From: Candidatus Terasakiella magnetica
Lineage (GTDB): Bacteria > Pseudomonadota > Alphaproteobacteria > Rhodospirillales > Terasakiellaceae
Length of the DNA: 64,000 nt
Direction of reading: 5' to 3'
Assembly: GCF_900093605.1 (NCBI RefSeq)
Contig: NZ_FLYE01000003.1
Location: forward strand, 1 to 64,000
Positions 1-9,300 of the stretch are shown here, piece after piece (within the stretch, counting starts at the first letter, position 1; each line of letters starts with the position of its first letter). The position numbers were made by a program, and so were the translations under genes. The notes under the pieces were generated by a model. That model was not told the origin of the DNA. It did no database searches and saw nothing but the letters and a program-made list of their open reading frames with translations.

Positions 1-34
1 AGTCCACGGAGACTGGATTAACTCCAGTATGACG
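1..34. repeat. dispersed palindromic repeat, copy 1 (cut by window edge)
   Basis: The first 34 bases match, with about five substitutions, the minus strand of the element at 54139-54195 between rbfA and truB. The stem is ACTGGA (12-17) with TCCAGT (23-28). The other copy has GCTGGA with TCCAGC, so the outer pair changes from A-T to G-C in both arms. The second hairpin of the element would lie before base 1 and cannot be seen. The copy sits just upstream of the rplY promoter. Confidence 0.6.
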
Positions 35-63
35 CGGGATTTACGTGAAATAAGCTTTGTCCA

Positions 64-92
64 TTGACTCGTTTGGGGAATTCTTGTATCAC
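64..92 (+). promoter_or_regulatory. sigma-70-like promoter of rplY
   Basis: TTGACT at 64-69 and TATCAC at 87-92 are separated by 17 bases, a normal housekeeping promoter geometry. The predicted 5' leader then contains a hairpin TGGAGC (108-113) / GCTCCA (124-129), followed by an AAGGAAA ribosome binding site at 154-160. The promoter overlaps an upstream in-frame extension of the rplY ORF, which argues for the ATG at 166 as the real start. Confidence 0.5.
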
Positions 93-165
93 GCGCGTCT
101 TGAGTTGTGGAGCACCCCTGGAGGCTCCATGCATTATATCTATAGAGAATTTTAAGGAAACAGCT

Positions 166-792
166 ATGAGCTATGTTCTAACTGCACAAAAGCGTGAGAC
201 AGCCGGCAAGGGGGCAGCCCGCGCAATCCGTCGTGAAGGTCTCGTACCTGGCGTTGTATACGGCGACAAAAAAGACCCTGTAAGCATCTCCATCGATCCA
301 AAAGAATTGTGGATTCAACTGCACACTGGTCAGACTTTCTTTGCTTCTACTGGTGAAATCGCCATTGGTAAGTCAAAAGAAACCGTTATCTGCCGTGACG
401 TTCAGTTCCACCCTGTAACGGACCAACCTTTGCACGCTGACTTCCTGCGTCTGGGTAAAGGTGCGAAGATCGTTGTTGCGATCCCAGTTAACTTCATTAA
501 CGAAGATGCTTCTGAAGGTCTGAAACGCGGCGGCGTCTTGAACGTTGTTCGTCACGAGATCGAAGCCATCGTTCCTGCAAGCTCTATTCCTGAAGCGATC
601 GTTGTTGACCTGTCCGGTACAAATATTGGTGATTCTATTCACGTTTCTGCGATTACGCTGCCAAAAGGCGTTGAGCCGTCAATTACTGATCGTGACTTCA
701 CAATCTGTTCTATCGCGGCACCATCATCTGGTGAGAAAGCGGCTGTAGAGACAGAAGAAGAAGGTGACGAAGAAGAAGCTGCTGAAGAGTAA
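166..792 (+). CDS. rplY: 50S ribosomal protein L25 (TL5/Ctc type)
   Basis: 208-residue protein of the long L25/Ctc family, which binds 5S rRNA on the large ribosomal subunit. The N-terminal half carries the L25 fold (RGKGAARAIRREGLVPGVVYG-like region near residues 12-35). The C-terminal half is the beta-domain typical of the long form, and the tail is a run of Glu residues. The ATG at 166 is preferred over an upstream TTG at 64 because it has a good AAGGAAA ribosome binding site and because the family begins with a short stretch before the conserved KRETAGKGAAR segment. pth follows 12 bases later, the usual pairing in proteobacteria. Confidence 0.95.
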   Translation: MSYVLTAQKRETAGKGAARAIRREGLVPGVVYGDKKDPVSISIDPKELWIQLHTGQTFFASTGEIAIGKSKETVICRDVQFHPVTDQPLHADFLRLGKGAKIVVAIPVNFINEDASEGLKRGGVLNVVRHEIEAIVPASSIPEAIVVDLSGTNIGDSIHVSAITLPKGVEPSITDRDFTICSIAAPSSGEKAAVETEEEGDEEEAAEE

Positions 793-804
793 GGTTCTTT
801 GACG

Positions 805-1488
805 ATGATTTTGTTGGTCGGATTAGGTAACCCCGGTGGGAAATATGCCAAAAACCGACACAACATCGGGTTTATGGCGCTGGACACGATTGTCCGGCGC
901 CATTGCTTTGGACCCTGGCGTACCAAATTCCAAGGCCAAATGTGTGAAGGCACCATTGATGGTGTTAAAGTTCTGGCCCTCATGCCGGAAACTTTTATGA
1001 ACGAGTCCGGTCGTTCCATTGGCGCAGCGGCGCGTTTTTATAAAATTGATCCTGAAAATATCATTGTGATGCATGATGAGCTTGATCTGGCTTTTACAAA
1101 AATTAAAGTCAAGACAGGTGGTGGTCATGGGGGGCACAATGGGTTGCGCAGCACCGATGCCCATATGGGTAAAAACTATAAGCGCGTGCGTTTAGGGATC
1201 GGTCATCCCGGCTCTAAAGAAAAAGTCCACAGCCACGTGCTAGGGGATTTTGCCAAGGCAGAAGTGCCTGAGCTTGATAAAATGCTCGATACGGTCTGTC
1301 AGCATATTGGTTTGATTGCCAATGGGGAGGATACGGACTTTATGAACCGTTATGCCCTTGATATGCGCCCACAGCGCCCCAATAAGGCCAAGCCGAAAGA
1401 GAAAACCGTGCAGGCCAAAGAAAAGCCTGCCCCCTCAGCCTCAGATGAGGCTAACCCTTTTGCGGTTTTGCAAAAGCTTAAAGATTAA
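805..1488 (+). CDS. pth: peptidyl-tRNA hydrolase
   Basis: Releases tRNA from peptidyl-tRNAs that fall off the ribosome, so it is normally essential. The 227-residue product opens with MILLVGLGNPGGKYAKNRHN, containing the family substrate Asn (N9) and catalytic His (H19). MHDELDL near residue 92 supplies the active-site Asp, and the GGGHGGHNGLRS segment follows. About 35 residues at the C-terminus are a Lys/Pro-rich extension beyond the catalytic core. ATG 805 is chosen over TTG 799 because the AGG of the ribosome binding site at 792-794 is better spaced to it. It is probably co-transcribed with rplY. Confidence 0.95.
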   Translation: MILLVGLGNPGGKYAKNRHNIGFMALDTIVRRHCFGPWRTKFQGQMCEGTIDGVKVLALMPETFMNESGRSIGAAARFYKIDPENIIVMHDELDLAFTKIKVKTGGGHGGHNGLRSTDAHMGKNYKRVRLGIGHPGSKEKVHSHVLGDFAKAEVPELDKMLDTVCQHIGLIANGEDTDFMNRYALDMRPQRPNKAKPKEKTVQAKEKPAPSASDEANPFAVLQKLKD

Positions 1489-1500
1489 ACCGAGCGATCT

Positions 1501-2238
1501 TTAATATCCGTATTTCTTGAGAACACGCTCTAACTGACCATTTTCCTGTATTTCGCGAATGGCAGTATTGAAGAATTCTAGCTGCTGTTTAGATGCATTT
1601 TTAAACATGAAAAAGCGCTTATAGCTCTGGTGTGGGCGTTTTGAAAAATGAACCCGGTCCTGCCATCCATTGGTTTGAACCTGATGATAGGCGAGCACAT
1701 AAGGCACCACAGCCATGCGGGCGTTTTTCTGGGCGACCTTTTCAACCAAGGTTTTAATCGTTGGCACATCTAGGCGCAGGGCCTTGTTTTTATTGACAAG
1801 ATCATCAAGAAAATGGATGCGATATCCGCTGGGCACAGCAACTGTTTGATTGAGAAACGACTGATAGCCTTTAAACTCAACAGGATCGCTTGGATGAGAC
1901 AGGAGCGCGTTGGAGTCCGCATATAGCGGGATGCTCCATTGGTATTTCTGTCGATTACTATCTCCAAACCAAACCGGATTCACCAAAGGAATGATAAATG
2001 GCCTTTGAATATTGCTGATGAGTTTATTGAGAAGCGGGCGCGAAACAACTTTATATTTGAAATCCATCTCCTCAATATGCTTATCAAGGAGCGACATGAC
2101 TTCTTTCACCAGCCCGAATTCATTAGAATAATGAAAAGGCGGTGAATCATAATAGCTTAACACGTCTACCTTCGATGCCTGTACAGGCGCGGCAAACAAA
2201 AGGCAAAGCGTAGATAAAAGGTACGCGAGTCGTTTCAT
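1501..2238 (-). CDS. periplasmic solute-binding-like protein (SBP family 3 type)
   Basis: 245 residues with a clear signal peptide (MKRLAYLLSTLCLLFAAPVQA, cleavage after the Ala-rich end). The body starts VDVLSYYDSPPFHY, the strand-loop pattern of amino-acid-type extracellular binding proteins, and the C-terminus has the family-3 helix ending LERVLKKYGY. No permease or ATPase gene is adjacent. It lies in reverse orientation between pth and ychF, which are usually neighbours, so it looks like an insertion. A related protein is at 47480-48265. The ligand is unknown; it could also serve as a periplasmic sensor module. No catalytic motif is visible. Confidence 0.7.
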   Translation of the reverse strand: MKRLAYLLSTLCLLFAAPVQASKVDVLSYYDSPPFHYSNEFGLVKEVMSLLDKHIEEMDFKYKVVSRPLLNKLISNIQRPFIIPLVNPVWFGDSNRQKYQWSIPLYADSNALLSHPSDPVEFKGYQSFLNQTVAVPSGYRIHFLDDLVNKNKALRLDVPTIKTLVEKVAQKNARMAVVPYVLAYHQVQTNGWQDRVHFSKRPHQSYKRFFMFKNASKQQLEFFNTAIREIQENGQLERVLKKYGY

Positions 2239-2335
2239 AAAGTTTCTCGATTTTTATTATCGTCTATTTTTACACTCTTGATTGAATATGAAAAGGATAA
2301 ATTCATAAAAGGAGGATAGACGCTCATGTGATCAC

Positions 2336-2364
2336 TTGACCTTTGGCTCGCATAAGGGTATGCG
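2336..2364 (+). promoter_or_regulatory. possible sigma-70 promoter of ychF
   Basis: TTGACC at 2336-2341 and TATGCG at 2359-2364 with a 17-base spacer, 38 bases before the ychF start. The -35 box is good and the -10 box is mediocre. There is no other obvious start signal for ychF in this orientation, because the upstream gene is on the other strand. Confidence 0.35.
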
Positions 2365-2402
2365 CATGCACAAGGTTTTTAATTTTTGCTGGAAGTAGTC
2401 TT

Positions 2403-3506
2403 ATGGGTTTTAACTGCGGTATCGTCGGCCTGCCAAATGTGGGTAAATCAACTTTGTTCAATGCGCTGACCTCAACGGCAGCGGCAGAAGCGGCAAACTT
2501 CCCGTTTTGTACGATTGAGCCTAACACAGGCCGTGTGGGTGTGCCCGATGATCGTTTAGATAAATTGGCTGATATTGCCGGTTCGGCAAAGATTATCCCC
2601 ACCCAGTTGGAATTTGTTGATATTGCCGGTTTGGTGCGTGGGGCTTCAAAAGGGGAAGGTCTGGGTAACCAGTTTTTGGCAAATATTCGCGAAGTGGATG
2701 CCATCATCCATGTGCTGCGTTGTTTTGAAGATGAAAACATCACCCATGTTGATGACAGTATTGACCCGATCCGCGATGCTGAAACCGTTGAAACGGAATT
2801 GATGCTGGCAGACCTTGAAAGCCTTGAAAAACGCGAACAGGCCTTGGTCAAAAAAGCCCGTGGCAATGATAAAGAAGCTGCTGCGACCTTAAAAATTGTT
2901 GAGCGTTGCCTTGAAGTGTTGCGCGAAGGCCAGCCTGCACGTGTTGTAGAGCGCCGTGATGAAGATGAAGAAAAATTCTTCCAAATGTTGCAGCTTTTAA
3001 CCTCAAAGCCGGTTCTTTATGTCTGTAACGTTGAAGAAGATAGCGCCTCTGAAGGCAATTCCATTTCTGCCAAGGTGTTTGAAAAAGCAGCGGCTGAAAA
3101 TGCCCGCGCGGTTGTGATTTCTGCTCAGATCGAAGAAGAAGTCTCCAAACTTGATAGTGAAGAAGACAAAGCAGAGTTTCTGGAAAGCTTAGGTCTGGAA
3201 GAAACGGGCCTCGCGCGTATCATTCGTGAAGGCTACAAGCTGCTTGATCTTTTGACCTTCTTTACGGTTGGCCCAAAAGAAGCGCGCGCTTGGACGGTGT
3301 TGGTGGGCTCAAAAGCACCGCAAGCCGCAGGTGTCATTCATACGGATTTTGAGCGTGGCTTCATTAAGGCGGAAACCATCGCCTATGAAGATTATATCGA
3401 GTTCGACGGTGAAAATGGGGCCAAAGAAAACGGTAAAATGCGTCAAGAAGGTAAGGAATATATCACCAAAGACGGTGATGTTTTCCACTTCCGCTTTAAT
3501 GTGTAA
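2403..3506 (+). CDS. ychF: ribosome-binding ATPase/GTPase YchF (Obg family)
   Basis: 367 residues, close to the usual length of about 363. P-loop GLPNVGKST at residues 9-17, a switch/DIAGLVRGASKGEGLGNQFL region near 70, the YchF-specific NxxE in place of NKxD (CNVEED, near 200), which explains the ATP preference of the family, and a C-terminal TGS domain (TFFTVGPKEARAWTV onward). YchF binds ribosomes and is linked to stress signalling. The start at ATG 2403 follows a GAAGTAG ribosome binding site and aligns with the conserved MGFNCGIVGLPNVGK opening; an upstream in-frame ATG-like start at 2343 would add 20 unrelated residues. Confidence 0.95.
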   Translation: MGFNCGIVGLPNVGKSTLFNALTSTAAAEAANFPFCTIEPNTGRVGVPDDRLDKLADIAGSAKIIPTQLEFVDIAGLVRGASKGEGLGNQFLANIREVDAIIHVLRCFEDENITHVDDSIDPIRDAETVETELMLADLESLEKREQALVKKARGNDKEAAATLKIVERCLEVLREGQPARVVERRDEDEEKFFQMLQLLTSKPVLYVCNVEEDSASEGNSISAKVFEKAAAENARAVVISAQIEEEVSKLDSEEDKAEFLESLGLEETGLARIIREGYKLLDLLTFFTVGPKEARAWTVLVGSKAPQAAGVIHTDFERGFIKAETIAYEDYIEFDGENGAKENGKMRQEGKEYITKDGDVFHFRFNV

Positions 3507-3930
3507 GTCTAAAAAGACATTTTGACGACGCAAAAGGGCTCTTGTGAAAACGAGGGCTCTTTTTTTGTCGAATCCCCTGTTTTGCAATCCCATAAAAAAT
3601 GAAGGGGATTGCTTTCCTTGAAGTTTTTAAGAATAATTCTTATCTATGTAACAGCGTGAAGACATGGTTTTTTGGCCCAAAGAGCGCGTTGAAATGGCAG
3701 CTAAGGCTCTGAGCTGTCAGACTCTTTATAAACTATAATTCCCATAGTCATTTTAGTGACATTGCATGGTAATACCAGACTCCTGTATTTCTGCGACTTT
3801 TCAAGGGTTTAGAGGCTGGACATTTGCATAAAGTTGTGGTGTATATAGCCCACGTTATTTTACGAGATATCCGAATAAAAACAAAATCGGCTATCTCTTT
3901 ATTCACTCTTGCATGAGCGGAGGAAGTTAA
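3507..3930. other. 424-base gap between ychF and acnB, no gene found
   Basis: No plausible coding ORF. It contains a perfect 8-base inverted repeat GCAATCCC (3584-3591) / GGGATTGC (3605-3612) that may end ychF transcription, an AGGGCTC direct repeat with a T-run at about 3534-3566, and the acnB leader with a hairpin at 3864-3897. Most of the stretch from 3615 to 3860 shows no structure I can name; a small RNA cannot be excluded. Confidence 0.5.
3864..3897 (+). promoter_or_regulatory. hairpin in the acnB leader
   Basis: Arms of 11 bases, GAGATATCCGA (3864-3874) and TCGGCTATCTC (3887-3897), pair with one mismatch across a 12-base loop, ending 22 bases before the GGAGG ribosome binding site of acnB. 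It could be a stabilising or regulatory element or a protein-binding dyad. Nothing in the sequence tells which. Confidence 0.35.
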
Positions 3931-6516
3931 GTGCTAGAAGAATATCGCAAACATGTCGAAGAGCGTGCTGCTCTCGGTATCCCACCCCTGCCATTGTCAG
4001 TTGAACAAACTGCGGCGCTTGTTGAACTGTTGAAAAACCCACCGGCTGGTGAAGAAGACACACTTGTTGAGCTTCTGACAAACCGTGTTCCGGCTGGTGT
4101 TGATGATGCAGCGCGCGTTAAAGCGGGCTTCCTTGCACAAGTTGCAAAAGGCGAAGTCGCTTGTTCATTGATTTCCAACGTGAAAGCAACTGAACTTCTT
4201 GGTACCATGCTTGGTGGTTTCAACATTGAGCCGATGATCGAGTTGATCGATGATGCTGAAGTTGGTGAAACTGCTGCTGAAGGCCTGAAGAAAACTCTGT
4301 TGGTGTTTGATTACTTCTTCGACATCAAAGAGCGCGCTGAAAAAGGTTCTGCAAACGCCAAAGCAGTTATGCAGTCTTGGGCGGACGCTGAGTGGTTTAC
4401 ATCACGCGACGAAGTTGCTGAGAGCATGACATTGACTGTCTTCAAAGTAACTGGCGAAACAAACACAGATGACCTGTCACCTGCACCGGACGCCTTTACA
4501 CGTCCTGACATTCCAATGCACGCATTGGCCATGTTGAAAAACGCACGTGATGGCATCACACCTGAAGAAAACGGTGTGCGCGGTCCGGTTAAGTTCATCC
4601 AAGACCTGAAAGAAAAAGGTAACTTGGTTGCTTATGTTGGTGACGTTGTTGGTACGGGTTCTTCTCGTAAGTCTGCAACAAACTCTGTTCTTTGGTGGAC
4701 AGGCGAAGACATTCCATTCGTACCAAACAAACGTTTTGGCGGTGTATGTCTTGGTTCTAAAATCGCACCGATCTTCTATAACACAATGGAAGATTCTGGC
4801 GCGCTACCGATTGAGCTGGATTGTACTAACTTTGATATGGGTGACGAAATCGAACTTCGCCCTTACGAAGGTAAAGCACTGAAGAACGGCGAAGTCGTTT
4901 CTGAATTTACTGTAAAATCAGACGTGATCTTTGATGAAGTTCGCGCTGGTGGCCGTATTAACCTGATCATCGGTCGTGGTTTGACAGCTCGTGCACGTGA
5001 AGCACTGGGTCTGGCGGCATCTGATCTGTTCCGCGTTCCTGCTGAGCCGGAAGATACAGGTAAAGGCTATACGCTTGCACAGAAAATGGTTGGTAAAGCC
5101 TGTGGTCTTGATGAAGGCAAAGGCATTCGTCCGGGCACATATTGTGAGCCTAAGATGACAACTGTTGGCTCGCAAGATACAACAGGTCCAATGACACGTG
5201 ATGAGCTGAAAGATTTGGCTTGTCTTGGTTTCTCTGCTGACTTGGTGATGCAGTCTTTCTGTCACACATCTGCTTATCCTAAGCTTGCTGATGTGAACAC
5301 ACACCAGACTCTGCCTGATTTCATTGAAACACGTGGTGGTGTAGCGCTTCGTCCAATGGATGGTGTTATTCACTCTTGGTTGAACCGTCTTTTGTTGCCA
5401 GATACAGTTGGTACAGGTGGTGATTCACACACACGTTTCCCACTGGGTATCTCTTTCCCTGCTGGTTCTGGCCTCGTGGCCTTTGGTGCTGCAACAGGTG
5501 TTATGCCGTTGGATATGCCTGAATCAGTTTTGGTTAAATTCTCTGGTGAGCTGCAAGAAGGCATCACATTGCGTGATATGGTTAACGCCATTCCTTACTA
5601 CGCAATCAAACAAGGCCTGCTGACAGTAGAAAAAGCCGGTAAGATTAACGTCTTCTCTGGTAAAATCCTTGAGATTGAAGGCCTGCCTGACCTGAAGGTT
5701 GAGCAAGCGTTCGAACTTTCTGATAGTGCGGCTGAGCGTTCTGCAGCGGCTTGTACCGTTCATCTGAACGAAGAGCCAATCATCGAATATATGCGTTCTA
5801 ACATCACCATGATGAAATGGATGATCGCAGAAGGTTATGATGATGCACGTACGCTGAAGCGCCGTATCACAGCTATGGAAGAGTTCATTGCGAACCCAAG
5901 CCTGATGAAGCGTGACGACGATGCAGAATATGCTGCCGTTATCGAAATTAACATGAACGAAATCACTGAGCCGCTTGTAGCCTGTCCAAACGATCCAGAC
6001 GATGTGAAAACATTGGCTGACGTTGCTGGCACAGCAATCGACGAAGTCTTTGTTGGTTCTTGTATGACAAATATCGGTCACTTCCGTGCGGCTGGTACAG
6101 TTCTTGACGGTCTGTCTGATCTTCCAACACGTTTGTGGGTTGCCCCACCAACGAAGATGGATGCAGCAATCCTGACAGAAGAAGGCTATTACTCAATTCT
6201 CGGTAAAACGGGCGCGCGTATGGAAACACCTGGTTGTTCACTCTGTATGGGTAACCAAGCGCAAATCCGTAAAGGGTCAACTGCGATGTCAACTTCAACA
6301 CGTAACTTCCCGAACCGTTTGGGTATTGATACCCTCGTTTACTTGGGTTCTGCTGAATTGGCTGCGGTTTGCGCCATGACAGGTAAGATCCCAACAAATG
6401 AAGAGTATCAAGCTAAAGTGAAGCCTTTGGAATCTCAGGCTGACGAAGTATATCGTTACATGAACTTTGATCAGATCCCTGCTTTTGTTGAAAAAGCAGC
6501 GACAGTTGAAGTTTAA
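3931..6516 (+). CDS. acnB: aconitate hydratase B / 2-methylisocitrate dehydratase
   Basis: Citrate-isocitrate isomerase of the TCA cycle, cytosolic, with a [4Fe-4S] cluster. The 861 residues match the AcnB family (E. coli about 865) from the first residues ([19 protein letters not shown]). The order is HEAT-like N-terminal domain, swivel domain ([16 protein letters not shown] near 175), then the cluster domains. Cluster-ligand cysteines are in [14 protein letters not shown] and [10 protein letters not shown] near the C-terminus. The start is GTG with a strong GGAGG 7 bases upstream. Codon use is biased (ACA for Thr, TGT for Cys), as in pnp and metK, which suggests high expression. It is monocistronic with a strong terminator. 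Confidence 0.97.
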   Translation: MLEEYRKHVEERAALGIPPLPLSVEQTAALVELLKNPPAGEEDTLVELLTNRVPAGVDDAARVKAGFLAQVAKGEVACSLISNVKATELLGTMLGGFNIEPMIELIDDAEVGETAAEGLKKTLLVFDYFFDIKERAEKGSANAKAVMQSWADAEWFTSRDEVAESMTLTVFKVTGETNTDDLSPAPDAFTRPDIPMHALAMLKNARDGITPEENGVRGPVKFIQDLKEKGNLVAYVGDVVGTGSSRKSATNSVLWWTGEDIPFVPNKRFGGVCLGSKIAPIFYNTMEDSGALPIELDCTNFDMGDEIELRPYEGKALKNGEVVSEFTVKSDVIFDEVRAGGRINLIIGRGLTARAREALGLAASDLFRVPAEPEDTGKGYTLAQKMVGKACGLDEGKGIRPGTYCEPKMTTVGSQDTTGPMTRDELKDLACLGFSADLVMQSFCHTSAYPKLADVNTHQTLPDFIETRGGVALRPMDGVIHSWLNRLLLPDTVGTGGDSHTRFPLGISFPAGSGLVAFGAATGVMPLDMPESVLVKFSGELQEGITLRDMVNAIPYYAIKQGLLTVEKAGKINVFSGKILEIEGLPDLKVEQAFELSDSAAERSAAACTVHLNEEPIIEYMRSNITMMKWMIAEGYDDARTLKRRITAMEEFIANPSLMKRDDDAEYAAVIEINMNEITEPLVACPNDPDDVKTLADVAGTAIDEVFVGSCMTNIGHFRAAGTVLDGLSDLPTRLWVAPPTKMDAAILTEEGYYSILGKTGARMETPGCSLCMGNQAQIRKGSTAMSTSTRNFPNRLGIDTLVYLGSAELAAVCAMTGKIPTNEEYQAKVKPLESQADEVYRYMNFDQIPAFVEKAATVEV

Positions 6517-6531
6517 GCTTTAAGCTGACAC

Positions 6532-6568
6532 AAAAAAGCCCCGTCGGAGAGATCCGGCGGGGCTTTTT
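6532..6568 (+). terminator. Rho-independent terminator of acnB
   Basis: Ten-pair stem GCCCCGTCGG / CCGGCGGGGC (one T-G wobble) with a 6-base loop, flanked by an A-run and followed by TTTTT. It starts 16 bases after the acnB stop. The A-run upstream lets it work on the minus strand as well, although the minus-strand chemoreceptor ends at 6587. Confidence 0.9.
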
Positions 6569-6586
6569 GTTTGTGCGAATTATAGC

Positions 6587-8275
6587 CTAGACGATACCTT
6601 GAGCCAGCATTTCATCGCTGAGCTCTTCCAGCAGATCAAGCACGTCATGGGCGGCGTGGTTGAGGATATCTAATTCACGCATGGCTTGGTCATGGTCATG
6701 GTTGGCAACGGCTTGTAATACGGCCTTACCATGGTCATGGACACGCGCATGAGGGGCTTCAAGATCGCGATAGACCTTCATATTTTTCACCACTTCACTT
6801 TGGATGGAATAATACCATTTCCCAAGGCGACAGTTGGTATGGGTGGATAGCTCTTCTGGCTTGACGCTAACACGGCCAAGGGCCGCATCAGTCACATGTT
6901 TTCTAAATTTAATGTGATCAAGACGGGCAACTTCCACCAAGGCACGGTCTGATTCAACCTTGGCCCAATCTTCCACCCGGTTGTTGATGAGAGTGTTGGA
7001 TTTATCAACAGCGCTGAAAACCTCATCGACTTTATCTTTATTGCGCGAGCTCATTTCAGCAACTTGGGACACATTGGAAGAAATCTCGCTGGTGGCAGCG
7101 GTTTGCTGGCTCTAAATGGTAGAGACCTCAGCCATTTTTCCGGTCAGGGCGCGGATTTGCTCACCAATGGCATTAATTTCTTGTCCGGTCTCGTTAATGA
7201 TGGATTGGCCCTCATCAACGGCTCTGCCCCCAACTTGCATGGAATCGACAATGCGATCAATATCAGAGCCCAGTGTCTGAACTTGAGCGCGGATGTTTTC
7301 TGTTTCACGCGCGGTTTGGTTGGCAAGGTTTTTCACCTCGCTGGCAACCACGGCAAAGCCTTTTCCGGCTTCACCTGCACGTGCAGACTCGATTGTGGCG
7401 TTTAGGGCAAGCAGGTTGGTTTGTGAGGCAATATCGTCAATGGCTTTAACAATATCATTAATACTGTAAAAGGCCTGTTGCAATTCACCGACTTCGCTGC
7501 CAGCCGTTGCTACAGTTGTGGAAATTTCCGTCATGGTGGAAACCGCGCTGTTTGCCGCACTTACACCTGCTGTTGCAGTATCTTCAACCACATGGGCATC
7601 GTTTGAGGCCCCTTCGGTATTGCGCGCAATCTCACCAACAGAAGCCACCAGTTCTTCAACGGCTGAGGCAATTTCCTGGCTTTGCTCGCGCAAGTGATTA
7701 AGGTCATTTGACAGCTCGGCAATGGTGATCATCGCCTCATTGGTCTCACTGGCGATATTAACGATGACCCGCAGGTTTTGCAGCGCATTATCGCGCATAT
7801 CATCTGCGTTCTGGCTATCCACATAAGAGGTCAGGGCTTGGGAAAGATCAAGCAGGGATACCTTGATGAGAGAGCTGACATGATCGGCCATTTGTTGAGG
7901 GCGCATACGTTCTTTTGTCATCAGGTCTGAGACAATGTTTGAAATCATATGAGCATAGGCACCGATATAGTTTTCCATATCGATGTTATTGTCATTATGG
8001 ATTTTACCGATTTGCTGGGCCCGTCTGAAAAAACCCTCATCAATGCGCCCATTGACCATTTCTTGCCAATATTGGCTTTGATAGCTTGCGCGCTCTTCAA
8101 TGGTGCGGTCATTGAGCAGGGAAGCCGACATGGGATGTTTGGTAATATGCTGATAAAGGGTGGTGGAGGCTTTAGTCAGGTGAGGATCGATTTTTTGTTT
8201 CAGGTTGCTTAAATTGGCTTTGTCCTGAGATGTAATCTGAAAAAAATCAATCAGTTGCGACGTATCATCTTGCAT
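6587..8275 (-). pseudogene. globin-coupled CZB chemoreceptor split by in-frame TAG
   Basis: One reading frame of 562 codons interrupted by TAG at 7112-7114 (codon 388). The first part (387 residues) is a soluble protoglobin-type sensor (about 10-165, proximal-His context [11 protein letters not shown]) and an MCP signalling domain with the tip motif [20 protein letters not shown]; there are no membrane segments. Directly after the stop the frame continues SQQTAATSEISSNVSQVAEM, the expected next heptads of the MCP helix, then a C-terminal CZB zinc domain (HIKFRKHV, CRLGKWYY, PHARVHDHG). CAG to TAG is the simplest explanation. The downstream part has a GTG at 7072 but no good ribosome binding site. 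The start at 8275 (AAAAGGA 9 bases upstream) is preferred over ATG 8302. Such receptors sense oxygen or NO and signal to CheA. Confidence 0.8.
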
Positions 8276-8466
8276 TACCCAGATTCCTTTTCCGGTTGTC
8301 ATATGCGGTCATTAATCGACGTGTTATGAGCTTGGAATAAGGCAGAAATGTGTAATTATCAAGTTTATCTAATATGTAAAATGGTCGCTAAAATTTTATG
8401 AAATATTGGCGGTTTTACCTCTTATTTATCATAAGAAGGATATGCACAATAAGCTGTTGAAAAGAT

Positions 8467-8486
8467 GTATGAAAAATATTTCATAC
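8467..8486 (-). terminator. weak hairpin after the response regulator gene
   Basis: Perfect 8-base inverted repeat GTATGAAA / TTTCATAC with a 4-base AT loop, 11 bases beyond the stop codon at 8498. It is AT-rich and followed only by ATCTTTTC on the minus strand, so it may be a weak terminator or a DNA-binding dyad in front of the chemoreceptor. Confidence 0.3.
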
Positions 8487-8497
8487 TTTTGCGACTA

Positions 8498-9220
8498 TTA
8501 GCTAACAGTTACATTTGGTGTAAAGATATACCCGGCACCATATACGGTCTTAATCATGGTGGGGTCTTTGGGATCAAGCTCGATTTTTTGTCGCAAGTGC
8601 CCAATATGGACATCAATGGAGCGATCAAAGGGTGAAGATTCGCGCCCCCTTGCTAAATCGAGCAATTGATCACGCGATAAAACCCGGTTTGGATGGCTGG
8701 CAAGGGCGCATAAAAGATCAAATTGCGCCGCTGTTAGGGGAGACTCATTACCTTCAGGGTCAATCAGCTTGCGTGCCATGCGATCAAGGGTCCAACCTGC
8801 AAAGCGCATTTCAGAAATATCATCGCCTTTGGGCTCATTTTGGATATTACCTTTAGCACGGCGCAAGACACTGCGCACACGTGCGCGCAATTCACGGGGC
8901 TCAAACGGTTTGGAGATATAATCATCGGCACCTAATTCAAGGCCAATGACCATATCGGCAGTTTCGCCCATACCTGTGAGGATAATCACAGGAATATGAT
9001 TTTCAGTGCGGATTTCGCGCAACAAATCGAGGCCATCTTCACCTTGGAGCATCAGGTCAAGCACGACCATATCCACATCACCTTTGGCAAGGGCGGTTTT
9101 CATTTCTGCACCACTAGAGGCAGAGCTTGCGCGAAAACCTACACCGGTGAGGCAGCGCTCCACCAGCGAACAGATATGTGGTTCGTCATCGACAACCAGA
9201 ATGTGGCCCGTATCCGTCAT
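8498..9220 (-). CDS. OmpR/PhoB-family response regulator
   Basis: 240 residues. N-terminal receiver with the acidic pair DD (11-12), phospho-acceptor Asp near 55 in VVLDLML, Thr in ILTGMG and Lys in YISKPFEP. C-terminal winged-helix DNA-binding domain (about 135-235) with SRDQLLDLARGRE and the closing TVYGAGYIF. It is a cytosolic transcription regulator controlled by phosphorylation. It sits 80 bases downstream of a PAS hybrid kinase on the same strand, so the two probably form a pair, although the kinase carries its own receiver and no Hpt protein is visible. Target genes cannot be deduced. Confidence 0.9.
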   Translation of the reverse strand: MTDTGHILVVDDEPHICSLVERCLTGVGFRASSASSGAEMKTALAKGDVDMVVLDLMLQGEDGLDLLREIRTENHIPVIILTGMGETADMVIGLELGADDYISKPFEPRELRARVRSVLRRAKGNIQNEPKGDDISEMRFAGWTLDRMARKLIDPEGNESPLTAAQFDLLCALASHPNRVLSRDQLLDLARGRESSPFDRSIDVHIGHLRQKIELDPKDPTMIKTVYGAGYIFTPNVTVS

Positions 9221-9300
9221 TCAAATCCCTGTTCATTTTGTTATTAATAAAATTTTACCTGAAGTTAGCTGTTGTTGGAAGCTGAAAAAACCATTTTTCT

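Noticed and set aside
373-642. Antisense ORFs within rplY and many other genes
   Set aside because: They follow the codon periodicity of the real genes in other frames and have no ribosome binding sites or recognisable motifs.
2307-2331. A strong AAAAGGAGG ribosome binding site followed by ATG TGA (a start-stop minimal ORF) before ychF
   Set aside because: A likely ychF promoter (2336-2364) lies downstream, so this element would not be in the ychF mRNA, and no coding content follows.
3530-3566. AGGGCTC repeated twice before a T-run, looking like a ychF terminator
   Set aside because: The repeats are direct, not inverted; the stem that can form is only about three pairs. The inverted repeat at 3584-3612 is a better candidate.
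3560-3580. GTCGAATCCCC as a tRNA T-loop
   Set aside because: No acceptor, D or anticodon stem can be built around it.
6587-7072. CZB fragment as a separate gene starting at GTG 7072
   Set aside because: There is no good ribosome binding site and the residues before GTG continue the MCP helix, so it is the tail of the broken receptor.
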